From an uncultured Acidobacteriia bacterium (GTDB lineage Bacteria; Acidobacteriota; Terriglobia; Bryobacterales; Bryobacteraceae), in NCBI GenBank assembly GCA_903851195.1, contig CAINNJ010000059.1:1-64000 (forward strand): DNA of 64,000 bases, written 5' to 3'. Shown here piece after piece: positions 42,184 to 52,254 of this stretch. A program made the translations under genes and the position numbers. The notes beneath the pieces were generated by a model. It saw only the letters and a program-made list of their open reading frames with translations, was not told the origin of the DNA and searched no databases. Position 1 is the stretch's first letter. Every line of letters starts with the position of its first letter.

Positions 42184-45100
42184 CTATTTAATTGCAATGG
42201 TGGTGGTAGCCGAAGTATTACTCGGATCGATATTCGGTATGCTGTTCATAAAGATTTTCAGCGGCACCGAACCACCGGTCTGCGCATCCGACGGAATCAG
42301 AAGATTTAGCTGCCACACGCCCACCAGTCCGGGTGCGAGACCCGAGTACTGCACGTTGGCGTCCGGCACGAAGGTCTTCGACGATCCGATCAGAACCTGC
42401 GGGTTCACCGGTCCCGGTGTAGCGGCCGTCGCCGCCGTGCCATCCGGAGGAGCATTTTGCACCGGCCCCAGCCCGGTTCCGTAAAGGATGAGAATCTGGC
42501 CGCGCGCCACCGGGTTCCCGGCCGTGTTCAGACTGAAATCCACGAAATTCTGCGCGATTACCTGTCCGGTTCCGGCCTGATTACCCGTGAACAGAGCGGG
42601 CGAAGCGGAGGCCAGCTGCAGTTCCACGCCGCCGTAGATCTGGCCCGTGGAGGGCCTGACGACCTGCACATCGACCGATCCGCCTGTGGGCAGAGCGTTC
42701 GGCAGAACGGTATTGATCTGACCGGGCGACACGAAGAACAGCGGAGCGGGCGTGCCGTTCACCAGAACCTGAGTATCGGTGAGCAACTGCGGCAGCGGGG
42801 AAGCCGTGGCCGACGCGGTGCCGGACGAAAGAATGTTACTGGAAATCTGCCCGGTTGCCGAATGCGGGAAAATCGCCGCGATGGAACCGCCCGTCAGAGG
42901 ACGCTGCGAGTAGTTCGCCGCACTCACGATGTCCAGCTGCGGCACGAAATAGAGAATCCGGTTGGCGGCATCCGCAGCCACGATGTTGCTGTAACTGTCC
43001 ATGAAAACCGAAAGCGGCGCGTAAACGGGAAGGCTTGCATCGGACGCGTTGTTTTTCAGCGGCAGTTGGTCGATGGAGGGGAAATGAACGATGCTGCTCT
43101 GCCCGAAATCGGCCACCCAGAACCCACCCGCGTTGGAACTGATTCCTACCGGCTGACTGAACGACGTCAGACTGGTGGGCGGCGTGTCGTACGTGTTGAC
43201 GGCCGCGGCGCGGTTAAAAATCTGCACGCGACGGTTGCCCGTGTCCGCCACGATCACCCGGTCCTGAGGATCCACAGCAACTGCCCTTGGCGCCGAGAAA
43301 CGGGGCGCATCGCTGCCCCCCGTAACGCTGTTGAAGTTCGGCTGGCCGAGCAGTTTCACCGCGCTCATGCCGTTACTGAACGGCTTGGGATAAAACAAAA
43401 CGCGGTTGTGCGCGGCGTCCGCCACAATCAGATAGCCGCTGTTCGGAGTCGCGGTGTTGGCCGCGTCCGCCGTCAGCGCAAGGGAAATCGGGGCGCTTAA
43501 CGTGCGATCCGTGGGGTCCGTCACGGACACCCCGAAGCTCGGCTGACCGATCACCAGATCCGCGGTTTCGAGTGCCGTCTTGCCGGAAGCGAACGGGGCA
43601 GGGAAGCGCAGTACCCGGGAGTTTCCGGTGTCGGTGACGTACAAATTGCCCGCCGAATCCACCGCGAGCGACGTCGGCGACCGCAACCCGTTCGCGTTGG
43701 GCTGCAACGGATCGCCGGAAGGATAGTTCACGACCGAGCGGTACAGATCCGGCTGGCCGATCACCAGGTCGGCCTTTTGGCCGTTCTGCAGGCCTGTGAA
43801 ATCCTTAAAGCCAAGGATTCGGTTGTTCTGGCTATCCGCAACATACAAATGGGGCGGAGTCGAGCTCAGGTCGAGGATCGCCGAGCCATTGGCTCCGTTG
43901 GAAGCCTGGATATTGAACTCTTTGCCTTCGATCAGATTGGCGCTGTAGTACTGGAAGTCCAGTTGGCCGATCACGCGCGTCGCGGTATTGTTCAGGCCGG
44001 AAGGGGAAAACGGGAAGACCAGCACGCGGTGATTCTGGGCGTCTACCACCCACGCTTCCGAGCCCGACGAGACGATGTCGACCGGCGCGTTAAACGACGC
44101 GTTGGACGAGTCGCCGTTTCCCTGGTTGGCCTTTTTCGCCGTGTAGCTCCCCTGCCCGATCACGGCTGTCGCCTGCGGAGAAGGCTGCGCCGATTCGACG
44201 GGCCAGTTATCAAACGGCGGGAAGACCATCACGCGATTGTTCGCCGTATCCGCGACCAGCACGCCCGCCGCGTTGGCCGAGACGCCCAGGGGAGTTCCTG
44301 TCCCCAGCGCGATCTGCGTGGTTCCGCCGACCGTCGTCAGACTCGGATCCAGGCCCAGGACCCGAAGCGCCACGGCGCTCGACGTTGCATTGGCCGGGTA
44401 AACGAGCACGCGGGAACCGGAATCGCTGACCAGCAGCCGGCCCCCGGGGTCGAAAGCAAGGCCCTGCGGCGCGGCGAGGGCGGTCTTGGAATTCTGCGTG
44501 GTCGCCTGCAACCGCGAGGTGAAATCGCTCTGACCTAACACGAGATCGGCGGACGGACCATACTGGTTGCTTTTCAGAACGGATGCGGGGAAGCGAAGCA
44601 CGCGATTGTTTCCCGTGTCCGCCACCCAAAGGTTTCCCGCCGAATCCATCGCCAGTCCCGCACGGCTGGCGGTGCTGCCGCCGGAGCTCAGAGCCAGTGT
44701 GGACGCGCTGATGCCGCCCGTATTCGCGCCGCGGCCCGAAGACGAGGTCTGCCCGATAATCAAATCCGGAAACTGCTGCCCCGCGGGTTGCGCGAGGGGC
44801 CGCGGATACCGCACCACCCGGTTATTGCCCGTGTCCGCGATGTACAGGTTGCCCGCGGGATCCACCACCATGCCGGACGGCACATTCAGCCCGGTTGTTG
44901 GCCGGCCGTTCTGCGTGGACGCCAGATTTCCGAACCGGTCGATCTGTCCGATCACGATATCCGCCATCGCTCCCGGTTTCAGCTGCGTCGCGTACTGGAA
45001 CCCGAGAACGCGGTTATTTCCGGCGTCCGCGATATAGACGTTGGGCGGGTTCACCGAACGGTCGAGCGCGACGCCGAAAGGCAGGTTGAACTCCCGGCCT

Positions 45101-45270
45101 TCCACCCAGTTGGGTCCGTTACTGGTGAAAGCCGCGGGGTTGGCGGCCGTGCCGGTATACTGCGGATCCCCCAGTACTTTCACGGGTTTACGGTAGAGAG
45201 CCTGGGCCGAAAGATTGCTGTAGCAAGCAATGAAGAGGCTGGCGAAAATCAGAATGCGTTTATAGAGCAA
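42184..45270 (-). CDS. Exported NHL-repeat beta-propeller protein with Solibacter-type C-terminal domain
   Basis: 1028 residues with a signal peptide (LYKRILIFASLFIACYSNLSAQ; TTG start). I count about twelve NHL-like units of the form VADTGNNRVLxF (first at residues 80-91), most preceded by a DLVIGQxxF element and enough for two six-bladed propellers. The last 245 residues (from about VSAANYSQRPLTGGSIAAIF) match the roughly 215-residue acidobacterial C-terminal domain known as TIGR03437 (GQINTVLP, ILYGTGLGPV, YSGLAPGLVGVWQLN). Such proteins are secreted, with probable binding roles. The family is diagnostic for the phylum. Confidence 0.9.
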   Translation of the reverse strand: MLYKRILIFASLFIACYSNLSAQALYRKPVKVLGDPQYTGTAANPAAFTSNGPNWVEGREFNLPFGVALDRSVNPPNVYIADAGNNRVLGFQYATQLKPGAMADIVIGQIDRFGNLASTQNGRPTTGLNVPSGMVVDPAGNLYIADTGNNRVVRYPRPLAQPAGQQFPDLIIGQTSSSGRGANTGGISASTLALSSGGSTASRAGLAMDSAGNLWVADTGNNRVLRFPASVLKSNQYGPSADLVLGQSDFTSRLQATTQNSKTALAAPQGLAFDPGGRLLVSDSGSRVLVYPANATSSAVALRVLGLDPSLTTVGGTTQIALGTGTPLGVSANAAGVLVADTANNRVMVFPPFDNWPVESAQPSPQATAVIGQGSYTAKKANQGNGDSSNASFNAPVDIVSSGSEAWVVDAQNHRVLVFPFSPSGLNNTATRVIGQLDFQYYSANLIEGKEFNIQASNGANGSAILDLSSTPPHLYVADSQNNRILGFKDFTGLQNGQKADLVIGQPDLYRSVVNYPSGDPLQPNANGLRSPTSLAVDSAGNLYVTDTGNSRVLRFPAPFASGKTALETADLVIGQPSFGVSVTDPTDRTLSAPISLALTADAANTATPNSGYLIVADAAHNRVLFYPKPFSNGMSAVKLLGQPNFNSVTGGSDAPRFSAPRAVAVDPQDRVIVADTGNRRVQIFNRAAAVNTYDTPPTSLTSFSQPVGISSNAGGFWVADFGQSSIVHFPSIDQLPLKNNASDASLPVYAPLSVFMDSYSNIVAADAANRILYFVPQLDIVSAANYSQRPLTGGSIAAIFPHSATGQISSNILSSGTASATASPLPQLLTDTQVLVNGTPAPLFFVSPGQINTVLPNALPTGGSVDVQVVRPSTGQIYGGVELQLASASPALFTGNQAGTGQVIAQNFVDFSLNTAGNPVARGQILILYGTGLGPVQNAPPDGTAATAATPGPVNPQVLIGSSKTFVPDANVQYSGLAPGLVGVWQLNLLIPSDAQTGGSVPLKIFMNSIPNIDPSNTSATTTIAIK

Positions 45271-45347
45271 AGCATCTAAAAGATAACATGGGAAGCAGGG
45301 ATACTCCCCGCTTTAACCCGTCCGGAAGGTCCGGTATAGCCCCGGTT

Positions 45348-46691
45348 CTAGGCTTTCGGCCGATCGGTTTCGGTAGCGGCTTGTCCCCGTCGGGCGCGAA
45401 GTTCGTCGAGCCGTTCCCGGATTCGCTTTTCGATGCCCCGCTGCGTCGGGAAGTACCATCGCCTTCCCGCCAGAGACTCGGGCAGGCACTCCATTTCGTT
45501 GACCGCATCCTCAAACTGGTGCGCATGCTGGTAGCCTTCCCCGTACCCCCAGCTCTTCATGGCGCGCGTGGGAGCGTTGCGCAGGTGCATCGGGACCGGC
45601 TCGGCCCGGCCTGTGCGGACTTCCTGCAGCACTTTGCCGAGAGCCTGATAGCCCGCGTCCGACTTCGGCGCGATGGCCAGGTAAATCACCGCCTGCGCCA
45701 GCGCCAGATCCCCCTCGGGCATGCCCAGAAAATGTACGGCCTGTTGCATCGCCATGCACTGCTCCAGAGCGCGCGGGTCCGCGAGGCCGATATCCTCGAT
45801 GGCGATCCGCACCACGCGCCGCGCGATATACATGCGGTCTTCGCCGGATTCGAGCATCCTCGCCAGCCAATACAGCGCCGCGTCCACGTCGCTCGACCGC
45901 ACCGATTTGTGCAGCGCGGAGATCAGATTGTAATGTTCCTCGCCCGTTTTGTCGTAAAGCAGGACCTTCCGGCCGAGCGAGTCGAGCAGCGTCTGCTCTG
46001 TGATCGCCCCGCCGGGACTCGCCGCCGCAACCACTTCGAGGGTGTTGTAAGCCGACCGCGCGTCGCCGTTTGAAGCCTCCGCGATCTGTTCCAGAATGGC
46101 ATCCGGCGCGGTTGCATTTACCATGGGCAGCGCCCGCCGGAGCAGTTCGACAATCTCCTCATTGGTGAGCGCGCGCAACATGTAGACTTTGGAGCGCGAA
46201 AGCAGCGCGGCGTTGACTTCGAACGAGGGGTTTTCGGTGGTCGCGCCGATCAGCACGATGTCGCCGCGTTCCACGTACGGCAGGAAGGCGTCCTGCTGGG
46301 CGCGGTTGAACCGGTGGATCTCGTCGACGAACAGAATGGTGCGGCGGCCGAGTTTGCGCAGGCGCTCGGCATCGGCCATCACCGTTTTGATCTCTTTAAT
46401 GCCGCTGAGAACCGCGCTGAAGGGCAGAAACTCGCTCTTCGTCATGCGCGCGACGATCTGCGCCAGCGTTGTCTTGCCCACCCCTGGCGGGCCCCAAAGG
46501 ATGATGGAGGTCAGCCGGTCCTGTTCGATCTGGCGGCGGAGGGGCTTGCCGGGACCGAGAATGTGTTCCTGCCCGGCATACTGGTCGAGCGTTTCCGGGC
46601 GCATCCGGTCCGCCAGCGGACGTTTCGCGTCTTCCGGAGTCTTTCCCGCCAGAGGCACGCTTCCGAGCGGGGAAGCGTCGAACAGACTCAC
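45348..46691 (-). CDS. rarA: Replication-associated recombination protein A (AAA+ ATPase)
   Basis: RarA/MgsA acts at stalled replication forks. The 447-residue protein has Walker A LWGPPGVGKTTLAQ, Walker B TILFVDEIHRFN, sensor 1 IGATTENPSFEVNAALLSRS, and the C-terminal clamp-loader-like helical domain (VRSSDVDAALYWLARMLESGEDRMYIARR). RMRPETLDQYAGQEHILG is the family N-terminus. It overlaps the upstream methyltransferase gene by 4 bp. Confidence 0.96.
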   Translation of the reverse strand: MSLFDASPLGSVPLAGKTPEDAKRPLADRMRPETLDQYAGQEHILGPGKPLRRQIEQDRLTSIILWGPPGVGKTTLAQIVARMTKSEFLPFSAVLSGIKEIKTVMADAERLRKLGRRTILFVDEIHRFNRAQQDAFLPYVERGDIVLIGATTENPSFEVNAALLSRSKVYMLRALTNEEIVELLRRALPMVNATAPDAILEQIAEASNGDARSAYNTLEVVAAASPGGAITEQTLLDSLGRKVLLYDKTGEEHYNLISALHKSVRSSDVDAALYWLARMLESGEDRMYIARRVVRIAIEDIGLADPRALEQCMAMQQAVHFLGMPEGDLALAQAVIYLAIAPKSDAGYQALGKVLQEVRTGRAEPVPMHLRNAPTRAMKSWGYGEGYQHAHQFEDAVNEMECLPESLAGRRWYFPTQRGIEKRIRERLDELRARRGQAATETDRPKA

Positions 46692-47482
46692 CCGAGCCCC
46701 CGCTGCCGGCGCGTTTCATACAGCAACACCGCAGCGGCCACGGCCGCATTGAGGGATTCGACGCCCGCCGTCGGAATGGCCACGAATTCCGCCGCGGCGT
46801 GCAGTTCGGGACTGATGCCGTGCCCTTCGCTGCCGACCACGATAGCGCAGCGACGCCCGAAATCCACATCCTCCGCCAGGTGTTCCGAACCGGTGTAAGG
46901 CATGGCGGCGTAGATCAGGACCCGTTCCTTCTGTAAGGCAGCGAGCGCGGCGGGGACGTCCAGCCCGGTGACGTAAGGAATCCGAAATAACGAACCCGCC
47001 GAGGCGCGCAGCGTTTTCGGATTGTGCGGACTCGCCGTGCCTTTCACGAAGATCATGCCGGTCGCGCCGAAGGCCTCGGCGGCGCGCGCGATGGCGCCCG
47101 CGTTGCCGGGATCCTGAATGCCGTCGAGCACCAGCACCAGACTCTTTCCCCGGAATACGCGGTCCAGCGTCCAGACGGGCAGTTTCACCAGCGCGATGAC
47201 GCCCTGGCTGCTCTCCGTTGTCGTGATGGTCTGGAAAAGAGCGTCCGGCAGGACCAGCGTCCGCAGCACGCGTTCGGTGCCCGCCTTCGCCTGCGCCGAT
47301 TCCGCTACCAGGACGGTGGGCACCTCGCAACCGCTCCGCAGGGCTTCTTCCAGCAGGTGGAATCCTTCCGCGATGCAGAGACCTTCGGTTGTCAGGCTGC
47401 CGCGGCCGATGGCCCGGCGCAGTTCTTTCACCAGAGGATTGGCCGGGCTGGTGACGCTTTCGGTTCGCGGAGTCGTAATCAC
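46688..47482 (-). CDS. TrmH-family (SpoU) RNA 2'-O-methyltransferase
   Basis: Belongs to the SPOUT class. Motif 1 is VLVLDGIQDPGNAGAIARAAEAFGA, motif 2 AIVVGSEGHGISPEL, and motif 3 IPTAGVESLNAAVAAAVLLYE. The N-terminal EGLCIAEGFHLLEEAL is the RNA-binding substrate domain. The GTG at 47482 gives a 264-residue protein of usual size; the longer frame to 47626 adds 48 residues unlike the family. The rRNA or tRNA target is unknown. Its stop overlaps rarA by 4 bp. Confidence 0.9.
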   Translation of the reverse strand: MITTPRTESVTSPANPLVKELRRAIGRGSLTTEGLCIAEGFHLLEEALRSGCEVPTVLVAESAQAKAGTERVLRTLVLPDALFQTITTTESSQGVIALVKLPVWTLDRVFRGKSLVLVLDGIQDPGNAGAIARAAEAFGATGMIFVKGTASPHNPKTLRASAGSLFRIPYVTGLDVPAALAALQKERVLIYAAMPYTGSEHLAEDVDFGRRCAIVVGSEGHGISPELHAAAEFVAIPTAGVESLNAAVAAAVLLYETRRQRGLG

Positions 47483-47634
47483 GTGCTGAAATGTTTTCAA
47501 GTGCCCCCAGAATAACGCACCGGAAACGGACAGGGTCTGTCCGGGGCCGGACATTAACGTTCGCCCGTCCTCGCGCAAGCCGTTGAAAATCAAGGCTGAC
47601 GGACTGGATCCGCAGGTGCCTGACAAGCGCCATC

Positions 47635-50068
47635 ATGGGAAACATACCGCGCGATCTTCGCTTCGCTCTTCGTGTTCTGGGCAGGAACCCGGGCTTCGCG
47701 GTTGCCGCGATCGGGGTTATGGCGCTGGGAATCGGCGCGAACACGGCTGTATTCAGTGCCGTCTACGCGGTATTGCTGAAGCCGCTGCCTTATCAGGATC
47801 CTGCTGGTCTCGTGGTCGCGCTTCACGATGGCCGCTCGCCGGTTTCGCCGGCGGACTTTGTCGATTACAAAACCAGCGCCACGGTTTTCACGGAACTGGG
47901 GGCCGCGCAGTCGTGGGGCGGGGCATTAACGGCCGGCAATCAGTCGGAGGTCATCCCCGGCCTGGAGATCACCGCGAATATCCTGCCGATGCTCGGCGCG
48001 CGCCCCCAACTCGGCCAGGGCTTCTCCCCGGAAGAAGCAGAAGCGGGCGATCGCGTCATCCTCCTCAGTGATCGTCTCTGGCGCGCACGGTTCGCCGCCG
48101 ACCCGAATATTACGGGAAAGACCGTCCCGATCGGTGGCAAGCCCTATACGGTACGCGGCGTGATGTCTCCCGGCTTTCGCTTCGCCCCGTTCTGGCAGAC
48201 CGAAGCGGAGATGTGGCGCCCGCTACAGCTGTCGTCCCGCACGAACGACCGCAGTGGCCGGTCTCTCCGTGTCTTCGGCCGTCTCCGCCCGGGCGTTTCC
48301 ATCGCGCAGGCGCAGACACAGATGTCCACCATTGCGGCGCGCCTCGCCGCCACCTACCCCGCCAGCAACACGGGGCTGGGCATCACCGTTCTCTCCCTGC
48401 AGCAGAAGGTGGCCGGGCCGATTCGCCCTACTCTCCTGATTCTTCTGGGCACGGTGGGTCTGGTGCTGGTGATCGCCTGCGCGGACGTTTCGAATCTTCT
48501 GCTGGCCCGCGCGGTAGGCCGGCGCAAAGAAATGGCAACCCGAATCGCCGTCGGGGCGAGCCGTTTCCAGTTAATTCGGCAACTGACGCTGGAAAGCCTG
48601 CTGCTCGCCGGCGCGGGGGGCGCCATGGGCATCCTGCTTGCGCATTACGGCCTCGAACTGCTGCGCCACAATATACCGGCAGCCGGTCTGCCCCGCGACG
48701 GCGAAATTGCGCTCGACCAGACCGTGCTCCTCTTTGCCTCGGCCCTGTCCCTGTTGGTTGGGTTGGCAGCGGGTCTCATCCCGGCGTTTCAGGCGTCCGG
48801 AATCGACGTGAATGAGCATCTCAGGGAATCCGGGCGCGGCGCCTCCGGCGGCAGAGCGGCGGGCCGGGCGCAAAACGTCCTGGTAACCGCTCAGGTTTCG
48901 CTCGCACTGGTGCTGCTGGTCTGCGCGGGATTACTCGTCCGGAGTCTGCAAAATCTTAACGCCGTCGATCCCGGTTTCAACCCCGCGCATCTGCTGACCT
49001 TCGAAATCGCTCCGCAGGCCCGCTTCGATTCGCCCGTCAAACGCTCCGTGCTCTTCCGCCGGATTGCCCAAAATCTGGCCGGCACGGAGGGTGTGGAATC
49101 GGTCGGCGCCATCAACCATATCCCGATCAATGGTGACGTCTGGACGTATCGGTATGAGATCCCCGGCCGTTCCGCGCCTCTGCCGGGACACGAGTACGGC
49201 GCCGCTTATCGCGTGGTGCTCCCCGGTTATTTTGAGACCATGCGGATGTCCTTTGCGAGCGGGCGCGCTCTTACGGAACACGATGATGAGCAGGCGCCGC
49301 CGGTTGTGGTCATCAACCAGACCATGGCGCGCCACCAGTGGCCCCACGAAGATCCCGTGGGACGGCAGGTGGTGTTTCCGGAGCGCGGGCTTCCGCGGGT
49401 TCCTTTGACTGTGGTCGGAGTGGTCCGTGATGTCCGGCAGTCCGACTGGACAGGTCCGGCGGACGACGAAGTCTACTTCCCGTATGCACAACGCCAGGCC
49501 GCGTTCGGTTCCAATACTCTGACGTTTGTCATCCGAACCAAAACGGCGCCCGAAACCGTGGCCGCTCACTTCCGGGGCGGGGGCATGCGGGAAGGCTCTG
49601 GGCATCGATCCGGATGTGCCGGTTTCGCGTGTCCAAACCATGGAACAGGCGATCGGCGAGGCGCTCTGGCGATCCCGCGTCACCACGATGCTGCTTTCCG
49701 CGTTCGCCCTGATTGCCCTTGTGCTGGCGGCGGCCGGCATTTACAGTGTGATCTCCTGCTCCGTCCGCCGGCGGACACGTGAACTGGGTATCCGCATCGC
49801 CCTTGGCGCGTCCCCGGCGGCGGTGCTGCGGATGGTGTTACGCGAGAGCCTGGCGCCTGTAGGGGCCGGACTGGCGTTGGGGCTGGGCGGATCTGTTATC
49901 GCCGTCCGGCTGCTGAGCACGCTGCTCTATCAGGTACCCCCAGCCGATCTGCTGACCTTCTCGGCCGTGGTCCTCGGTCTCGTCGCCACCAGCGCCGCCG
50001 CGATTGCCGTCCCGGCTCTCCGTGCACTCCGGTCCGATCCGCTGGCGGCGCTGCATCATCTGTCCTGA
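47635..50068 (+). pseudogene. Large MacB/FtsX-type ABC permease (ADOP type), frameshifted
   Basis: Acidobacterial orphan permeases of about 800 residues carry duplicated FtsX-like units and MacB periplasmic domains and lack an adjacent ATPase. Here the N-terminal frame (47635-49782) encodes the start (DLRFALRVLGRNPGFAVAAIGVMALGIGANTAVFSAV), periplasmic domain and middle helices up to about residue 645, then turns into nonsense. The final four-helix region (ALIALVLAAAGIYSVISCSV to SDPLAALHHLS) continues in the next frame and ends at 50068. Removing one G from the GGGGG at 49579-49583 joins them into about 810 residues. It is either an inactivated gene or a sequencing error. Confidence 0.88.
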
Positions 50069-50123
50069 TGCGAACTGAGCAAACTGAACTGCGCAGCATC
50101 GCGCAGTCTGCGCGAAATCGCGT

Positions 50124-50393
50124 TCAGAACCGTCCGCGCTGCACGAACTCGTTGTACAGGAAAAACGCCAGAAGGCCGATTCCGTAGAGAGCCGTCGCCA
50201 CGGTCAAGCCCATCCCGACGCGGTCGATCTGGCTCAGAGTGTGTTCGGTTTTGAGCTGACCGCTGATCTGTTGACCCGCCGAATCAGCCATATGCAGGAA
50301 ATTGTCCTCATTTCTCGCTACCGCGTAGCGATAGATCGCGAGCGCCGCCACAACCACGGTCAGAACGATCAGAAGAATCACAGAAGCCGACAT
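50124..50393 (-). CDS. Small two-helix membrane protein
   Basis: 89 residues with a perfect AGGAGGT Shine-Dalgarno six bases before the ATG, unusually strong for this window. Two hydrophobic helices (ILLIVLTVVVAALAIYRYAV and GLTVATALYGIGLLAFFLYNEF) flank a polar middle (EDNFLHMADSAGQQISGQLKTEHTL). Family not recognised. Confidence 0.72.
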   Translation of the reverse strand: MSASVILLIVLTVVVAALAIYRYAVARNEDNFLHMADSAGQQISGQLKTEHTLSQIDRVGMGLTVATALYGIGLLAFFLYNEFVQRGRF

Positions 50394-50494
50394 GCAGTTA
50401 CCTCCTTTAAAGGTTTGCGTTTTTCAGAAATGCAAACGGAGTGCCGCTTTCCGCTGTTCGCGAAGGCACGGTAAATGCGCAAGGGAAGGCTGTC

Positions 50495-50908
50495 ATGCGC
50501 ACCCGCTTCCTTTTCTGTTTGTGGCTCGGCGGGGCCGCCTTCGCGCAAAAGCCGCTGCCGGATCCTGAATCCGTGCTGCTGATCGAATCCATTCAGGGGC
50601 CCGCCCTCTACCGGGAGTACTGCGCCGTCTGTCATGGCCTTGATGGCAAGGGCGATGGCCCCATGGCGGCTTCGCTCAAAACCCGCCCCGCCGATCTCAC
50701 GCGGATCGCCGGTCCCGGCCGGAGCGACTTTCCACTGGATCGCGTCGAAAAGGTGATCTCCGGAGCCGAAGCCGTTCGCAAGGGACACGGCACCAAAGAG
50801 ATGCCGGTTTGGGGACCGGTCTTTTCGCAGATCGCGTGGGACCAGGACCTGGGCCGCGTGCGGATTCACAATCTGGCGCTCTATCTCAAGGCCATGCAGC
50901 GGAAATAG
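50495..50908 (+). CDS. Exported class I cytochrome c
   Basis: 137 residues from ATG 50495, which follows AAGGGAAGG. It has a signal peptide (MRTRFLFCLWLGGAAFA) and one heme-binding CAVCH with the expected KGDGPMAASLKTRPADLT segment. A probable axial Met lies in GTKEMPVWG. It is a small periplasmic electron carrier; partner unknown. It is divergent from the small membrane protein gene and 44 bp upstream of a ydcF-like gene. Confidence 0.9.
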   Translation: MRTRFLFCLWLGGAAFAQKPLPDPESVLLIESIQGPALYREYCAVCHGLDGKGDGPMAASLKTRPADLTRIAGPGRSDFPLDRVEKVISGAEAVRKGHGTKEMPVWGPVFSQIAWDQDLGRVRIHNLALYLKAMQRK

Positions 50909-50952
50909 CCGAAAACCCCGGTTGCCGGTCACCGCCTCCGATCCCTTACAAT

Positions 50953-51561
50953 ATGGGAATCATACGAACTCACCTTAAGCGAGCGGCCACGTTGCTGGCC
51001 ATGGTCCTGGTGACGTTTGTCCTGGGTTATCTCGTCGCGCTGACCGTGCGCATCGGCCGGGAAAGCACGCTCGACGAGGCCCGTCCCGCCGACGTGATTG
51101 TCGTGATGGGCGCCGCCGAGTATCGCGGCCATCCTTCGCCCGTTTTGAAACTCCGCCTCGACCACGCCGTGCAGCTTTACGGCAAACGTCTCGCGCCCTA
51201 CATCATGACCACCGGCGGACCCGGCGGCGACCCGTCCTTCACGGAAGGCGGCGTCGGACGATCCTACCTGATCGACCGCGGCGTTCCCGCCGAAGCCGTG
51301 ATCGTGGAAGAAGAGGGGAGTTCCACGGCCTGGTCGCTGACGGCCGCTGCCGAGATACTGCGCCGCATGGGCCTCCGCTCCTGCATCATCGTCAGCGACG
51401 GGTACCACATTTTCCGCGTCAAGCGCATTCTCCAGCAGGAAGGTTTCACCGTCTACGGCTCCCCCCGGGAAGCGGGGGATCAGACCATTCCGAAACAATG
51501 GTGGCTCTGCTTCCGCCAGGCCGTCGGGTATGGTTTGTGGAAAATCGGCGTGCGCGTCTGA
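50953..51561 (+). CDS. YdcF-family (DUF218) membrane protein
   Basis: 202 residues starting at ATG 50953 (MGIIRTHLKRAATLL). One N-terminal membrane helix (LLAMVLVTFVLGYLVAL) is followed by the DUF218/ElyC-SanA-like domain: ADVIVVMGAAEYRGHPSPVLKLRLDHA, TTGGPGGDPSFTEG, EEEGSSTAWSLTAAAEIL and IIVSDGYHIFRVKRI. Members affect envelope biogenesis by unknown chemistry. TACAAT directly precedes the ATG. Confidence 0.9.
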   Translation: MGIIRTHLKRAATLLAMVLVTFVLGYLVALTVRIGRESTLDEARPADVIVVMGAAEYRGHPSPVLKLRLDHAVQLYGKRLAPYIMTTGGPGGDPSFTEGGVGRSYLIDRGVPAEAVIVEEEGSSTAWSLTAAAEILRRMGLRSCIIVSDGYHIFRVKRILQQEGFTVYGSPREAGDQTIPKQWWLCFRQAVGYGLWKIGVRV

Positions 51562-51641
51562 CGCTTTCCAGCCCTTCCCGCGCTTTGCCGCACATTCCGC
51601 ACTAACCGCCCGTCCCCGCGCCAGTCTAATCTGACAACCGG

Positions 51642-52250
51642 ATGCTGAACACGCAGGTGGCCGAAATTCCGGCCGCTCAAAGCGAGGAATTTGCCATCGA
51701 ACGGGTGCGCCGCGGCGACCGCGACGCGTTCCGTGTGCTGGTGGATCAACACGCCCGCGCCCTGTTCCGCCTGGCCTATCGTATGACCGGAAATGAAATC
51801 GATGCCGAAGACATGGTGCAGGAAACCTTTCTGAAAGCCTGGAAACAGATCGCGAAATTCGACGGTCGTGCCTCTTTCGGCACCTGGCTGCACCGCATCT
51901 GCACGAACTGTACCCTCGACCATCTCCGCACGCGGCAGCGCCGCCAGGAGACGCAGCCTGCGGTGCATGCCGCGAAGGAAGACCAGAGCGATCCTTTGTC
52001 GCAGATTGCCGGGGAGTCGCCCTCGCCCGAACGTCTTGCGCTGAGCGGCCAGGTTTCGGCGATTCTGAGCGCCACCCTCGCGGATCTCACGGTAATGGAG
52101 CGGACCGCTTTTATTCTGCGCCACTACGAGGGCATGGGGATCGAGTCCATTTCGAACGTTCTCGGCGTCCAGCCCGGCGCCGCGAAACACAGTGTATTCC
52201 GGGCTGTCCAGAAACTCCGCCAGGCTCTGGAACCGGTGGCGGGCAAATAA
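51642..52250 (+). CDS. ECF-type RNA polymerase sigma factor
   Basis: 202 residues with both sigma regions. Region 2 is RDAFRVLVDQHARALFRLAYRMTGNEIDAEDMVQETFLKAWKQI. Region 4 is LADLTVMERTAFILRHYEGMGIESISNVLGVQPGAAKHSVFRAVQKLRQAL. The gene is followed 4 bp later by an anti-sigma gene and then two HEAT-repeat genes linked by ATGA overlaps, so the operon is probably self-activated on release from the anti-sigma. TAATCT lies nine bases before the ATG. Confidence 0.95.
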   Translation: MLNTQVAEIPAAQSEEFAIERVRRGDRDAFRVLVDQHARALFRLAYRMTGNEIDAEDMVQETFLKAWKQIAKFDGRASFGTWLHRICTNCTLDHLRTRQRRQETQPAVHAAKEDQSDPLSQIAGESPSPERLALSGQVSAILSATLADLTVMERTAFILRHYEGMGIESISNVLGVQPGAAKHSVFRAVQKLRQALEPVAGK

Positions 52251-52254
52251 TTTA

